Part shown: positions 10,945 to 23,335 of the stretch, one piece after another
Layout of the letters: the number at the start of each line of letters is the position of its first letter
Numbering within the stretch: the first letter of the stretch is position 1
Assembly (NCBI GenBank): GCA_004194705.1
Contig: SADC01001009.1
Location: 310,001 to 374,000 of the forward strand
DNA from: Ditylenchus dipsaci
Lineage: Eukaryota; Nematoda; Chromadorea; Rhabditida; Anguinidae
Reading direction: 5' to 3'
Length of the DNA stretch: 64,000 nucleotides
Translations under genes and position numbers: made by a program
Notes under the pieces: generated by a model
What the model was told of the DNA's origin: nothing
Databases searched by the model: none
Seen by the model: the letters and a program-made list of their open reading frames with translations, nothing else

Positions 10945-11907
10945 CCCTTGAATCGGTAAATTTCTTGTCTGCACTGTGAACTAACATCTCGAATAGTTTT
11001 CTTCGTGTGAAACTGTGCTTAAAACATGCTTCCGGTCACTTTTACGTTACAAAAAGATGGTGGGCGGACAAAAACCCTCCAATATAGTAGTAGGATACGG
11101 TAGGTACGAAAAAAACCTGCGACCATCAACTGTCGAGCATTTATTAAATGTAAACTCAGTAAAACTTTTTGTCGTAAAAAGCAGGCTGGATTCGGTCAGT
11201 AACTGAGCGTCAGTTAATCGAAACCGTGTTTTTCGGCAATAAACCGAAACCGGAAACCAAGTTCAGAAAAGTCGGGAAAACCGGAACCGAAAACCGGCTT
11301 GAAAAATACCGAAAAATAAAAAGCGACCGATCTCAAAACAACCAACCGAAACAAACCCTAGTAAAAGTAAAATTGTTTATGTACCAAGTTAATCCAACCT
11401 TAATCAGTATGTGGATATGTTCAAAGGGAAAGGGGAGACATTCATATACGCATCACCTAGATCACAGATTAGAATCTCACTGGTGGGTAAGAGAAGAGTG
11501 GAGAAATTCACATCAGGGAAAACAGGTAGGGAAAATTCTTGACGTTATTTGGCAAATATTAATAATGAATTTATCAATTCACCTTGAATGTCAAACATTC
11601 AATTTCTATGTCATCTAGTATAACATCGGTAAAGGAACGTAACAAAAATTGATTAAAATTAGAAAAACACGATGTGCGTTTCTGGGCGCTAGTAGCGAAT
11701 AACGGGTCCGTTTTGGGTAATGGTAACTTCAATAGGTTATTTCTTAGAATTCTTTAATATGATGCGAAGTCGGGGTAACCACTACAGGTGCTTTACAAGA
11801 ATAGACGATGCAAAATGAGTCATCTTCCGCCCTCAAGATAATACCTGGGTTACTTTCAGTGTTTTGCTGAGAAGACTTTTTGACCTGTGAGTGAGATGAA
11901 TTTTCCT

Positions 11908-12215
11908 GGAGAGGACGATTCGTATTCGCAGAATTCGTATTCGGCTTTTTCGTATTCGGCCAGATTCGTATTCGGGTTACCGATAATAGCTTATAACTGA
12001 AAGTAGCGGATAATAACCTAATTTAGTTAGAATACGAGTTATTCTAACTAAATTAGGTCATTATCCGCTACTTTCAGTTATAAGCTATTATCGGTAACCG
12101 AATACGAATCTGGCCGAATACGAAAAAAGCCGAATACGAATCTGGCCGAATACGAAAAAAGCCGAATACGAAAAAGCCGAATACGAATTCTGTGAATACG
12201 AATCGTCCCCCTCCC
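11908..12215. mobile_element. hAT-like MITE (CGTATTCGGC family), left-arm copy
   Basis: A 308-bp foldback with ends GGGAG.GGGACGATTCGTA (the left end is slightly decayed) and tandem CGTATTCGGC units. It is flanked by the 8-bp duplication ATTTTCCT (11900-11907 and 12216-12223). A long inner palindrome around 12030 contains CCTAATTTAGTTAGAATA. An 8-bp duplication fits the hAT or P superfamilies. Confidence 0.85.
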
Positions 12216-13315
12216 ATTTTCCTCACGGCTCTACCTTGTTCTGCAACAACAGTTCTCGACCAGTGAATTATCGACCGACTTATTAGACCGACCGTTAAAT
12301 TCTTTAACCGGTAAGTTCTTTAACCAGGTTATTCTTCAACTGGTTGTTCTCTATATATGAAAAATCGGGTAATTCTCGACCAATATATTCTTCAACCGGG
12401 TGTTCTTCGACTTCATCGAGATACAAGTTAAACAAAGTTTCGAATTATGCATACTAGAACTAGGATCTGAACGGGCTGCAAAAAAGTTAAAATAATTTAA
12501 GCAGAATTACCATAGATCTCGTCAAAATACCCTTAACATCCAATTAAATGATTAAATTTCGTATTTCTTCGACAAAAATATATAGGTAATTGACTTTTGA
12601 TCAAGCTCAGTAAACAGTACCGAAAAATTTCTTAAAAGCTACAAAAGCATGGCATAACAACCCAGTTGAAGAACAGTTGGTTAAAAAACTAACCGGTTAA
12701 GAATTCACGGTTGAAGAACTCACCGGTTTAAGAATTTACGGTCGAGAACACGCAGTTAAAGAACAATGACAAAGCCGTCCTCACAGGATCTGAGTGATAG
12801 TGAGGAAAACAATTTTCGTCTTCACAGGCTGTAAGTAAGAATGGAATATTTTTATACTCTCAGTGAGAATCTTACTAAGAATGAGAATCACACTGAAAAT
12901 GAGAATCTCAGGGATAATTAGGCCAAAATCGATGCATTTTTAAGGATGAGGACGTTTTTTTTTGCATGTGAGGAGAGTGAGAATAGAATTTGTTGTCGTC
13001 ACAGTCAGTGAGAACAGAAAAAAGTGTGAATCAGAGTGAGCGAGATCTAGTTTTAACAGTCGACACAAATATATCTCCAGATCGAATTTTAGCACGAAAT
13101 AAAATCAGATTCTAACTCTACATAAAAAAGTGCCAAAAAACCTACATACGAGAAAAAGTTCCAGAACATTCTTTATTGGAAATCAACTGAACAACATACA
13201 CTGGAGAAGGAACAAACACAAATTACTGAATCTCTTGAAGACTGATTTGCGGCTCTACCTTCCTGAAAAAAATCATTTTAGAATGACAGCGCTCTTAATA
13301 TTCTTTGCGCCCACC

Positions 13316-14145
13316 TCAATACAACGGAGGTTTGTGCTTATCACAGATATGCTTCTCAAGGAAGAAATCTGTGGCATAGCTCATTTCACATTCTGGGCAC
13401 GGGGTACTTCTAAACACAACGCAATCAGTTATAGGATTCGCAAAAAGCTAGAAAGCACCTTCTTGCCAGCATTCACTTTCGAACCGCCCTTGAAAATGAA
13501 ATATAAATTAAGCAGCGCAAATCATACAGAAAACATGTGAGCGAAATTTACATTGTTTTTCTTCTTGTCGATGTCAGCCTTATTGAAGTCGCGATCTTTG
13601 CAGGTACCCTAAACAACATTGAGTAAAGACATGTAAAGTAAAAGTTGCAAATATACCACTGATCCAAGCATGGCCTGAATATCATCAGCCTTTCCCTTGT
13701 CGATTTGCTCGAACAGCAATTGAGCGTATTGGATAACACTCGTCTGAATATGGGTCACCAAGCATTTCAGGTCCGGATTATGTTTGTCGATGGCATCTAG
13801 GATTTCGCAGACTTTGTCCATGTTTGTCCCACTATCCTGAAAGTATTTTGGTTCACGGATAATTTACATAAGCCGAAAAACGCGAAAACCTGAGCATTCA
13901 AGCTGCTGATATCTACCACAGAAGGGCCTTGCGTATGATGAGCCTAAAGAGCAACGAGGATAAAAATAGCAAAAAGCCGAATTAACCTTTACCTTGTAGC
14001 CTTCAACAGAGTCATGCCCAAGAAGATTTAACAAATCCAACGCACGGACAAGGGCAGCGTTGGTCTCGTTCTCAGCCAAAGTGCACGTCTGAGGATCAGC
14101 ACGCAATTCTCCAATCGCTTTTTTAAGCACATCAGATAGCTTCAT
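13316..14145 (-). pseudogene. Zinc-finger gene, left copy, frameshifted before the finger
   Basis: Mirror copy of the gene at 17414-18244 with the same exon layout (exon 1 is 14145-13993) and the same tiny introns. The first exons translate identically except Leu for Phe at residue 7. In the last exon the run after AAGTA has four Cs instead of three. The frame then reads about six codons to a stop, so the C2H2 finger and C-terminus are lost and the product would be about 163 residues. Either this copy is a recent pseudogene or expressed as a finger-less protein, or the extra C is a homopolymer assembly error; the sequence cannot decide. Confidence 0.75.
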
Positions 14146-14653
14146 ATTGACAGTTCTAAAATTATTTTCAGATAAAAATTTTATCATAAAATTCAGACAT
14201 TATTTTTAAAAATTCTGATGCTCAAAATATGTAAGTCAGAGTTTGACTGTCAAACTTTTGGTTACGTTTTGTGGCGCTATTTTGAATACCACATTTTCAC
14301 AGCGACTTCACGACTTTTTCAAAGGGGGGGGGGAGAAGGTACACGGACAAAACGGAAAAATGCCTTTTTTTGGCGAAAAATTGTCTGCTTTTTGTGAAAA
14401 ATATGCCCGCTTTTTTTCGTTTTTGCCAAAAGGCAAAAAAAGTTCCCACTTTCTGTGAAAAAATGCCTTTTTTGTGCAATAAATTGCCACCTTTTGTAGG
14501 AATTCTCCTGTTCCCGTTTCATATACCAAAACGTAGCTAAGATTCTGAACTTTCATTTGAGCTGTCAAACAAAGAAAAAGCATAGACTTAGTTATAGCTT
14601 GATTTTAAAAAACATTCAACGATGTATAATTCCATGCATTCCATCCCAGTGAT

Positions 14654-14750
14654 GTCAATAAGTGCATAAAAGTGCATGTGCACTTTCAAAAGTGCACATG
14701 CACTTATGAATTGCACATGCACTTTTGAAAATGCATGTGCATTTTCATAC
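14654..14750. repeat. AAAAGTGCACATGCACTT cluster (inner edge of left arm)
   Basis: Seven or so overlapping units of the palindromic word GTGCACATGCAC or AAGTGCATGTGCACTT. A longer array of the same words stands at 16740-16896, at the inner edge of the right arm, so these repeats mark both inner ends of the inverted duplication. Confidence 0.8.
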
Positions 14751-15069
14751 CATTTTTTACTGCCATACATAATTTCATATAATTTGGGCTAGAATGAACA
14801 CTAGAACTGATATGTATCAGAAATACATGGAGATAATAATGCCAACTTAAATGAAAATAAAAGTTTTAAATTTTTTTATTTAAGATATATCTATGGTTTA
14901 CTACAGTAATCAGGCATGTATTATTTTATTTGATTCTGAGCTAGTTATTTTGAGTGATGATCAGATCTGTCCACGCGCCCCAATTTTCAATTTCAGCATC
15001 TTGAGAATTTTTGAACTCGGTCATAGGCTGACCTGAGTCCTGCCTGCACAGAGACAACCTTTTTTTGTA

Positions 15070-15300
15070 AGTATCAGGGTTTTCGTGATATGTATTTTGG
15101 AGCCCTGATATGATAATGATATGACATAGGGTTGGCATGATATCACCTCAGCTGATATGCTTTTATCTAAAATTTCGTGTCATATCATCTGATATGATGT
15201 CGAATTTAATAAATGTGTTTGCTATGATTTCGATATGACATCAGTGACGTGATATGATATCATATTATGATGATATCACGATAGTATATGATATCAGCAG
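15070..15300. repeat. GATATGATATCA-rich tract
   Basis: Many copies of TGATATGA, GATATGACAT and GATATCA in both orientations, in the spacer between the two arms. Low-complexity and self-complementary; no coding potential. Confidence 0.65.
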
Positions 15301-15339
15301 TTTTACGTTTGACGGTGTGAACATGATTATTCAGACCGA

Positions 15340-15512
15340 TTGAATACTAGTTATTAAGAAATCGGGTATTCAAATAAGTAGAACGTTGGGCATTCAAATA
15401 GTACATATCTTAACACAGTTGTAAAACCGCTTTCTATAAAAGTACCGAAAGCGGTTTTACAACAGTGTTAAGATGTGTACTATTTGAATACCATTTAAAA
15501 GTACCCCGCTTT
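15340..15512. mobile_element. Foldback, ATTCAAATAGTACATATCTT arms
   Basis: Two arms of about 60 bp pair almost perfectly: CTTAACAC.GTTGTAAAACCGC at 15407 and its inverse at 15448-15475, separated by about a dozen bases. Probably a small MITE. Confidence 0.75.
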
Positions 15513-16231
15513 CTGTCTCCAAAACTTTGGTGTGAAGTTTATTGACTTTAGCCAAATTCGAAAGAAGTCTTTTTAGAGAGGTGCCTGACGAAATTCCGGT
15601 GGCAAAAGACGAAATAACAGTACATGGTGTCCTCAATTTAACGCCCTTTTTGGTGTGGTGATTTTTTTTTAATTTTCAACCCATTTTGCAAGATTTTTTG
15701 TACATTAGACATAAGACCTTCTAAGCTTTTGTTCAACGTCTCATTTTTGTCTTTCGTAAAAGAATTTTTTGGTAGTTTCGAAAAACACCGCTCTCATCTA
15801 ACAAATATTTTTGAATTAGGGCTTGTCGCTAAAATATCCATTTGATAGTATCCAAACTGCGATATACAATACCCAAGCCACAAAACCTGGGATGGGTACG
15901 CTCAGGTGAGCACATTCAGGTGAGCACACCTTGAAACATCGAAAAAAAATATTCAGATTTTGAAATTTTTAGGTACTCAACCAAAGTCTAAAAAATAAAA
16001 TCAACTAAGATCGCGGTGATTAAGGAAACGCAAAAAACAGATCTGCACAACAATTTTCCTGGGCTGAGATATAGGTCCTTCAGGGTGCCCGTCTATTGGA
16101 GGTGCCCGTCTAATAGAGGTTAGACGGTGACCGATTTCTTCCATGTAGTCTGATGTTTTCGAATGTTATGTGCTTGCTGAATAAAATTAATCTACACCTC
16201 CGGCTAAAAAAGGAAAAATTAGGGTAGAATA

Positions 16232-16301
16232 GCTTACCCTCGATATAGTGCGACTTGTACCCGGCCGCCTGCGACCGCACTATATTGAGACTCGACTGTA
16301 C
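16232..16301. mobile_element. Short pogo-like relic
   Basis: ACCCTCGATATAGTGCGAC at the left pairs with CGCACTATATTGAGACTCGACTGTA (in part) at the right. It is a nearly deleted member of the pogo-like group, ending in TA. Confidence 0.6.
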
Positions 16302-16477
16302 TTCATGCGCGTGGAAATTTGGTAAAAGTGACCTCCAAAAACATTACATCCATCTCCAGATACAATTGTCGTATTTGGCCAAAAGTAATTAAAAACCATT
16401 TTTTTCTTTCCAGAATCGACTCCTGGAGACGTAAAAACTTGAAGATTAAACAATAAGCCATCAAATCGCGCAGTGAA

Positions 16478-16731
16478 TACCGTATTTCCTGTAATAAGGC
16501 GGCACCCTCTAATAAGGCGGCACCCCAACTTCGAGGATCTATATCTCGGAGCAGAGTAAATATTTTGCTTATCTGTTTGTTGCGTTTTCTTAACTCCCAT
16601 GAGTTCTACCGATTCCAATTTTTAGATTTTGGCTGAGTACCCAAAAATCTCGAGATTGAATTTGAATTTTTCGGATTTTCAGGGGTTTGAAAAATAAGGC
16701 GGCATGCCGCCTTATTACAGGAAATACGGTA
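16478..16731. mobile_element. MITE with TACCGTATTTCCTGTAATAA ends
   Basis: A 254-bp element with 26-bp terminal repeats continuing AAGGCGGCA. The interior (..GTTTGTTGCGTTTTCTTA.., ..TGGCTGAGTACCC..) is shared with degenerate copies at 47040-47225 and, more distantly, 61080-61170. It lies in the spacer next to the inner edge of the right arm. Confidence 0.8.
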
Positions 16732-16739
16732 ATCAAAAA

Positions 16740-16896
16740 TGCGTGTTCACTTTCAAAAATGCACATGCAACTCTGAAAATGCACTTGCACTTTTGAAAGT
16801 GCATACGTACTTTAAAAATGCACATGCATTTTCAAAAGTGCATGTGCAATTCAAAAGTGCATGTGCACTTTTGAAAGTGCACATGCACTTTTATGC
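16740..16896. repeat. AAAAGTGCACATGCACTT cluster (inner edge of right arm)
   Basis: Ten or so units of the same palindromic word as at 14654-14750. The array is longer on this side and extends past the arm homology, which suggests expansion or that the inversion joint formed within the array. Confidence 0.8.
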
Positions 16897-17413
16897 ACTT
16901 ACTGACATCACTGGGATGGAATGCATGGAATTATACATCGTTGAATGTTTTTTAAAATCAAGCTATAACTAAGTCTATGCTTTTTCTTTGTTTGACAGCT
17001 CAAATGAAAGTTCAGAATCTTAGCTACGTTTTGGTATATGAAACGGGAACAGGAGAAATTCCTACAAAAGGTGGCAATTTATTGCAAAAAGGCATTTTTT
17101 CACAGAAAGTGGGAACTTTTTTGCCTTTTTGACAAAAACGAAAAAAAGCGGGCATATTTTCACAAAAAGCAGACAATTTTTCGCCAAAAAAAAGGCATTT
17201 TTCCGTTTTGTCCGTGTACCTTCTCCCCCCCCCCCTTTGAAAAAGTCGTGAAGTCGCTGTGAAAATGTGGTATTCAAAATAGCGCCACAAAACGTAACCA
17301 AAAAGTTTGACAGTCAAACTCTGACCTATTTTTTTGAGCATCGGAATTTTTAAAAACAATGTCTGAATTTTATGATAAAATTTTTATCTGAAAATAATTT
17401 TAGAACTGTCAAT

Positions 17414-18244
17414 ATGAAGCTATCTGATGTGTTCAAAAAAGCGATTGGAGAATTGCGTGCTGATCCTCAGACGTGCACTTTGGCTGAGAACGAGACCAAC
17501 GCTGCCCTTGTCCGTGCGTTGGATTTGTTAAATCTTCTTGGGCATGACTCTGTTGAAGGCTACAAGGTAAAGGTTAATTCGGCTTTTTGCTATTTTTATC
17601 CTCGTTGCTCTTTAGGCTCATCATACGCAAGGCCCTTCTGTGGTAGATACCAGCAGCTTGAATGCTCAGGTTTTCGCGTTTTTCGGCTTATGTAAATTAT
17701 CCGTGAACCAAAAATACTTTCAGGATAGTGGGACAAACATGGACAAAGTCTGCGAAATCCTAGATGCCATCGACAAACATAATCCGGACCTGAAATGCTT
17801 GGTGACCCATATTCAGACGAGTGTTATCCAATACGCTCAATTGCTGTTCGAGCAAATCGACAAGGGAAAGGCTGATGATATTCAGGCCATGCTTGGATCA
17901 GTGGTATATTTGCAACTTTTACTTTACATGTCTTTACTCAATGTTGTTTAGGGTACCTGCAAAGATCGCGACTTCAATAAGGCTGACATCGACAAGAAGA
18001 AAAACAATGTAAATTTTCGCTCACATGTTTTCTGTATGATTTGCGCTGCTTAATTTATATTTCATTTTCAAGGGCGGTTCGAAAGTGAATGCTGGCAAGA
18101 AGGTGCTTTCTAGCTTTTTGCGAATCCTATAACTGATTGCGTTGTGTTTAGAAGTACCCGTGCCCAGAATGTGAAATGAGCTATGCCACAGATTTCTTCC
18201 TTGAGAAGCATATCTGTGATAAGCACAAACCTCCGTTGTATTGA
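17414..18244 (+). CDS. Small C2H2 zinc-finger protein (intact copy), six exons
   Basis: Exons 17414-17566, 17616-17669, 17724-17900, 17952-18008, 18073-18102 and 18152-18244 join in frame into a 187-residue protein. Introns are 49-64 bp, all GT...AG. Residues 1-150 are mostly helical and Leu-rich (..NETNAALVRALDLLNLLG.., ..CEILDAIDKHNPDLKCLV..) and match no family I know. A Lys-rich linker follows. The C-terminus has one canonical finger, CPEC, 12 residues, then H-x4-H (about residues 161-182), suggesting nucleic-acid or protein binding. An AATAAA lies at 18384, about 140 bp past the stop. Whether a single finger suffices for DNA binding is unknown, and I assign no function beyond that. Confidence 0.8.
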
Positions 18245-19356
18245 GGTGGGCGCAAAGAATATTAAGAGCGCTGTCATTCTAAAATGATTTTTTTTCAGGA
18301 AGGTAGAGCCGCAAATCAGTCTTCAAGAGATTCAGTAATTTGTGTTTGTTCCTTCTCCAGTGTATGTTGTTCAGTTGATTTTCAATAAAGAATGTTCTGG
18401 AACTTTTTCTCGTATGTAGGTTTTTTGGCACTTTTTTATGTAGAGTTAGAAATCTGATTTTATTTCGTGCTAAAATTCGATCTGGAGATATATTTTGTCG
18501 ACTGTTAAAACTAGATCTCGCTCACTCTGATTCACACTTTTTTCTGTTCTCACTGACTGTGACGACAACAAATTTCTATTCTCACTCTCCTCACATGCAA
18601 AAAAAAAACGTCCTCATCCTTAAAAATGCATCGATTTTGGCGTAATTATCCCTGAGATTCTCATTTTCAGTGTGATTCTCATTCTTAGTAAGATTCTCAC
18701 TGAGAGTATAAAAATATTCCATTCTTACTTACAGCCTGTGAAGACGAAAATTGTTTTCCTCACTATCACTCAGATCCTGTGAGGACGGCTTTGTCATTGT
18801 TCTTTAACTGCGTGTTCTCGACCGGTAAATTCTTAAACCGGTGAGAACTTCAACCGGTGAATTCTTTAACCGGTTAGTTTTTAACCAACTGTTCTTCGAC
18901 TGGGTTGTTATGCCATGCTTTTGTAGCTTTTAAGAAATTTTTCGGTACTGTTTTACTGAGCTTGATCAAAAGTCAATTACCTATATATTTTTGTCGAAGA
19001 AATACGAAATTTAATCATTTAATTGGATGTTAAGGGTATTTTGACGAGATCTATGGTAATTCTGCTTAAATTATTTTAACTTTTTTGCAGCCCGTTCAGA
19101 TCCTAGTTCTAGTATGCATAATTCGAAACTTTGTTTAACTTGTATCTCGATGAAGTCGAAGAACAACCCGGTTGAAGAATATATTGGTCGAGAATTACCC
19201 GATTTTTCAATATATAGAGAACAACCCAGTTGAAGAATAACCTGGTTAAAGAACTTACCGGTTAAAGAATTTAACGGTCGGTCTAATAAGTCGGTCGATA
19301 ATTCACTGGTCGAGAACTGTTGGTTGCAGAACAAGGGTAGAGCCGTGAGGAAAATG

Positions 19357-19668
19357 GGAGGGGGACGATTCGTATTCACAGAATTCGTATTCGGCTTTTT
19401 TCGTATTCGGCTTTTTTCGTATTCGGCCAGATTCGTATTCGGCTTTTTTCGTATTCGGCCAGATTCGTATTCGGGTTACCGATAATAGCTTATAACTGAA
19501 AGTAGCGGATAATGACCTAATTTAGTTAGAATAACTCGTATTCTAACTAAATTAGGTTATTATCCGCTACTTTCAGTTATAAGCTATTATCGGTAACCCG
19601 AATACGAATCTGGCCGAATACGAAAAAAGCCGAATACGAATTCTGCGAATACGAATCGTCCCTCTCCC
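19357..19668. mobile_element. hAT-like MITE (CGTATTCGGC family), right-arm copy
   Basis: Mirror copy of 11908-12215, flanked by AGGAAAAT at 19349-19356 and 19669-19676. Because both arms carry the element at the same place with the same target duplication, it inserted before the arms were duplicated. Confidence 0.9.
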
Positions 19669-20740
19669 AGGAAAATGTCATTCTCACTCACAGGTCCAAA
19701 AAGTCTTCTCAGCAAAACACTGAAAGTAACCCAGGTATTATCTTGAGGGCGGAAGATGACTCATTTTGCATCGTCTATTCTTGTAAAGCACCTGTAGTGG
19801 TTACCCCGACTTCGCATCATATTAAAGAATTCTAGAAATAACCTATTGAAGTTACCATCTACCCAGAAACGGACCCGTTTATTCGCTACTAGCGCCCAGA
19901 AACGCACATCGTGTTTTTCTAATTTTAATCAATTTTTGTTACGTTCCTTTACCGATGTTATACTAGATGACATAGAAATTGAATGTTTGACATTCAAGGT
20001 GACATTGATAAATTCATTATTAATATTTGCCAAATAACGTCAAGAATTTTCCCCTACCTGTTTTTCCCTGATGTGAATTTCTCCACTCTTCTCTTACCCA
20101 CCCAGTGAGATTCTAATCTGTGATCTAGGTGATGCGTATATGAATGTCTCCCCCTTTCCCTTTGAACATATCCACATACTGATTAAGGTTGGATTAACTT
20201 GGTACATAAACAATTTTACTTTTACTAGGGTTTGTTTCGGTTGGTTGTTTTGAGATCGGTCGCTTTTTATTTTTCGGTATTTTTCAAAGCCGGTTTTCGG
20301 TTCCGGTTTTCCCGACTTTTCTGAACTTGGTTTCCGGTTTCGGTTTATTGGCCGAAAAAACACGGTTTTCGATTAACTGACCGGCTCAGTTAACTGACCG
20401 AATCCAGCCCTGCTTTTTACGACAAAAAGTTTTAACTGAGTTTACATGTAATAAATGCTCGACAGTTGATGGTCGCCAGGTTTTTTTCGTACCTACCGTA
20501 TCCTACTACTATATTGGAGGGTTTTTGTCCGCCCACCATCTTTTGTAACGGAAAAGTGACCGGAAAGCATGTTTTAAGCACAGTTTCGCACGAAGAAAAC
20601 TATTCGAGATGTTAGTTCACAGTGCAGACAAGAAATTTACCGATTCAAGGGAGCTATAGCACGGCTAGCCATCCCTCCCTCTATATACTCTTATGAATAA
20701 GACCGCGAAAAGCTTTAAAAAATCTGTGTAGCTATATTTA

Positions 20741-21380
20741 CCTGTATGGTCACCAGGCCGTGCACCTCGAAGTGGTTCAAGACAACACCGCCTTCATGCT
20801 CCTCCACACACTGCAGTGATTCATCGACCGCCAAGGAGTCCCCTAGACCATCACATCCGACAACGTCATAAGCTTCACGGTCGCTGCCGGAGCCATGACT
20901 CATCGCAAGGACGTCTAGCCAGGATCCAGCACGGAGCTAAGGTCGAGAAAAAGATGGCTAGAGACCTTCCAAATTAAAGAAATCCAGGACTGCTCTCTCA
21001 ACCAGGAGACCCACTGGCGATTCATCCCTGAAAGAGCCGCCTGGATGAGAGGCTTCTATGAAGTCATAATGGTCAAAATCGTCAAGACCTTCATGAAAAA
21101 GACAGTCAAGCAGGCAATATTCTCCCAAAAGACCCTCCTAACACTACTGCTCGAAATCGAAGAAGTCGTCAACTCAAGGTCTCTGACAGCAGTGCTGCAT
21201 GGGGAGTTCTGTCAAATACTTCGACAAGTGGACTTCATAATCCCTTCACCAAAGATCCAGCCTCTCTGGACCTCCCCTTCACCGACGACGGCGAGGCCGA
21301 AGACCAATGGAGGTCCAGCGTCATACTCAAAGACGAGCTCCAAGACATGCTGAAGGAGGCAGCCAACATAATCGACGAGC
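20741..21380 (+). pseudogene. BEL/Pao retrotransposon integrase relic
   Basis: The plus strand reads, with internal stops and frame changes, a BEL/Pao-type integrase C-terminal half. Landmarks are AVHLEVV (..RAVHLE.. in the family), a degenerate ITSDN, HWRFIPERAAW with the following GGFYE-like motif (RGFYE, about 21048), and a LLLEIEEVVNSRSLT block (about 21146-21190) matching the ..L.EIE..VNSRPLT.. signature. These elements integrate LTR-retrotransposon DNA. GC content is clearly above the neighbours. No LTRs or other domains were recognised; this is an old fragment. Confidence 0.8.
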
Positions 21381-23335
21381 TATGGCAAATTTGTGTCGAT
21401 GAAACGGCCTGCACCCCCCCCCCTTTCCCCGTTTTATAAGATTTTATAAGAAGCCAGTCGCGTGTTCAAAACTCAAGGAATCGTCAGATTCTAGTCTTTC
21501 TTCTTGATGTGATCATTCATCTGAATTCTTTCTCCATCCAAAGTTATGACTATTTAAGTATAGAATTTCTGGTTTTCTGAAAATTGTTTTTGTGAGCAGA
21601 AATCAAAAATTCTCTGTAAAACTGCGGTCACTCAGAAACAATTTTATGCATAATTGATAGCCCTGGTCACGCTCTGTATGTTAAATGTCACTCACCTAGG
21701 TGGCGCATTAATTTGAGCGAGTAACACCAATATTCTGCTCCAGTTCCAAGTGGTTAGGAATAGGTGAAAAAACAACTATTTTTGCAAGCTATTTTACCCG
21801 TTCCAATCCCTCCTTTTTCCGAAAATTTCTTACACTATCGTGTTCAGCGTGAAATTTTGCACAAGAGTTTTCCGTGTCAACAATAATTTTCAAAAGCGCG
21901 TGTATCATAATATATAAAAAATATTTTGCAACAACTATACAGAAAAGTATTTATTTACACTTATTTAAACAAATTTTCAATCGTGAAACAAATAAGTAGA
22001 CTTTTGTAAAAGAAACTTCAAGAAACTTGTGACATCTCACACTATATCATACCATTTTTCACTGCCATACATAATTTTCATATAATTTGGTCTAGAATGA
22101 GCACTAGAACTGATATGTATCAGAAATACATGAAGAACACAATGCCAACTTAAACAAAGAATAAATTTTTAGATAATTTTTGAAGAATTTTTTAACTGAA
22201 AAATATTCTAATAATGATCAGACCTGTCCACGAGCTATAATTTTTTATTTTAGCCCCCTGAGAGTTTTAAAGTCTAGTCTGTAGAGTCCTGCCTTCACAT
22301 AGACAACCTATTTTTTTTAGTGTTGCACACAATCCAGTGAGCACTGGTCCCTTCAAACTCATTAATTTAATTTCGGACCATTTCCCTATCATATAGATGG
22401 CTCAAATAAAAGCCTAGAGTCTTAGCTACATTACATTTTAATGTATGAAGCATGTGACTTGTAAAAAAGTCAGAAAATATCAATTAAACCAGTCAAATAA
22501 AAGCCCGAAACCATCGATTTTCAGAAACTAAGCTTTTTTTAGCGTGTAAATAAGCTCCAGTAGGTGTGAAACCCTGCGCTGATAAATTCGTTGGAAAGGC
22601 AAAAATCTAAAGATTATTTTGACACCGAACTTGTAAATAATAGAAAGGTAAAAATACGGTTTGCCCCAGTGCTAGTCGAACTTTCGACTCTGGGCGATAC
22701 GCATATAAAGTTTCGTTTCCTTTAAAGGACCATGAAAACTTGATAAGCACAGCAATTTTACTGATTACTGATTTTTTAGTTTTTTGTAGAAAAATTGTCG
22801 ACCTGTCGACCAATTGACCGCCGCCATTATAAATACCTGTGAATTCGCCTCACGCCTCTAATTGAAATTTTAGTTTTAGATGGTCATAAAAATAATCCGC
22901 GAAAACATTTTGTGCATTTCCGGCTGCCCCGCCAACTGAAAAACTCGAAATCGCCATTGTCATCAACGGCGATGGTCCTTTAAAATAATACTTTTAATGA
23001 AAAGTCAATAAAGCAAAAGTTTTGCGGTATTTAAGAAAAATAAAAATCTTTATAACGAAGACCTGAGCAAGGTCCTTGAAATCCATTTATAAACATTATT
23101 CTGTCAATTTTGAAATAAAACGCTTTTAACATACTTAAACATGTCGTCTATGCAAAACGTGTCACATCGACTGCATTGAGAATAAAGCTAAAACAAATGA
23201 ATAAACGAAAAATTTGTTCAAATAGTATTACCTTTTTTCTATTCCGTCTCATTTTTTTTGCTAGCATATCTAGGCAGAAACTGGGAAGCTGGATCTTAAA
23301 GGCTTATATTCAGTATGGTTAATAAAAAAGTTATA
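21381..23335. other. No gene recognised
   Basis: I see no convincing exon. At 22045-22130 a stretch (ACTGCCATACATAATTT.., ..AGAATGA.CACTAGAACTGAT) repeats sequence from 14760-14830, so it is a dispersed repeat fragment. Confidence 0.4.

Larger units (their letters stand above)
10945..14743. repeat. Left arm of a 3.8-kb inverted duplication
   Basis: The sequence from CCCTTGAATCGGTAAATTTC at 10945 to GAAAATGCATGTGCATTTT near 14743 is the reverse complement of 16814-20651, with only scattered substitutions and small indels. It carries the minus-strand zinc-finger gene copy and a hAT-like MITE. The arms are separated by 2.07 kb of unrelated sequence, so this is a spaced inverted duplication rather than a perfect palindrome. 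Confidence 0.9.
16814..20651. repeat. Right arm of the 3.8-kb inverted duplication
   Basis: Reverse complement of 10945-14743. The match stops at AAATTTACCGATTCAAGGG (20651); beyond it the flanks differ, and a BEL/Pao integrase relic starts about 90 bp further on. This arm holds the intact zinc-finger gene. Confidence 0.9.

Noticed and set aside
13130..13540. 136-residue plus-strand ORF
   Set aside because: It is antisense to the last exons and 3' UTR of the left zinc-finger gene copy; the exon phases fit the minus strand.
20715..20903. 62-residue minus-strand ORF
   Set aside because: It is the antisense shadow of the BEL/Pao integrase relic on the plus strand.
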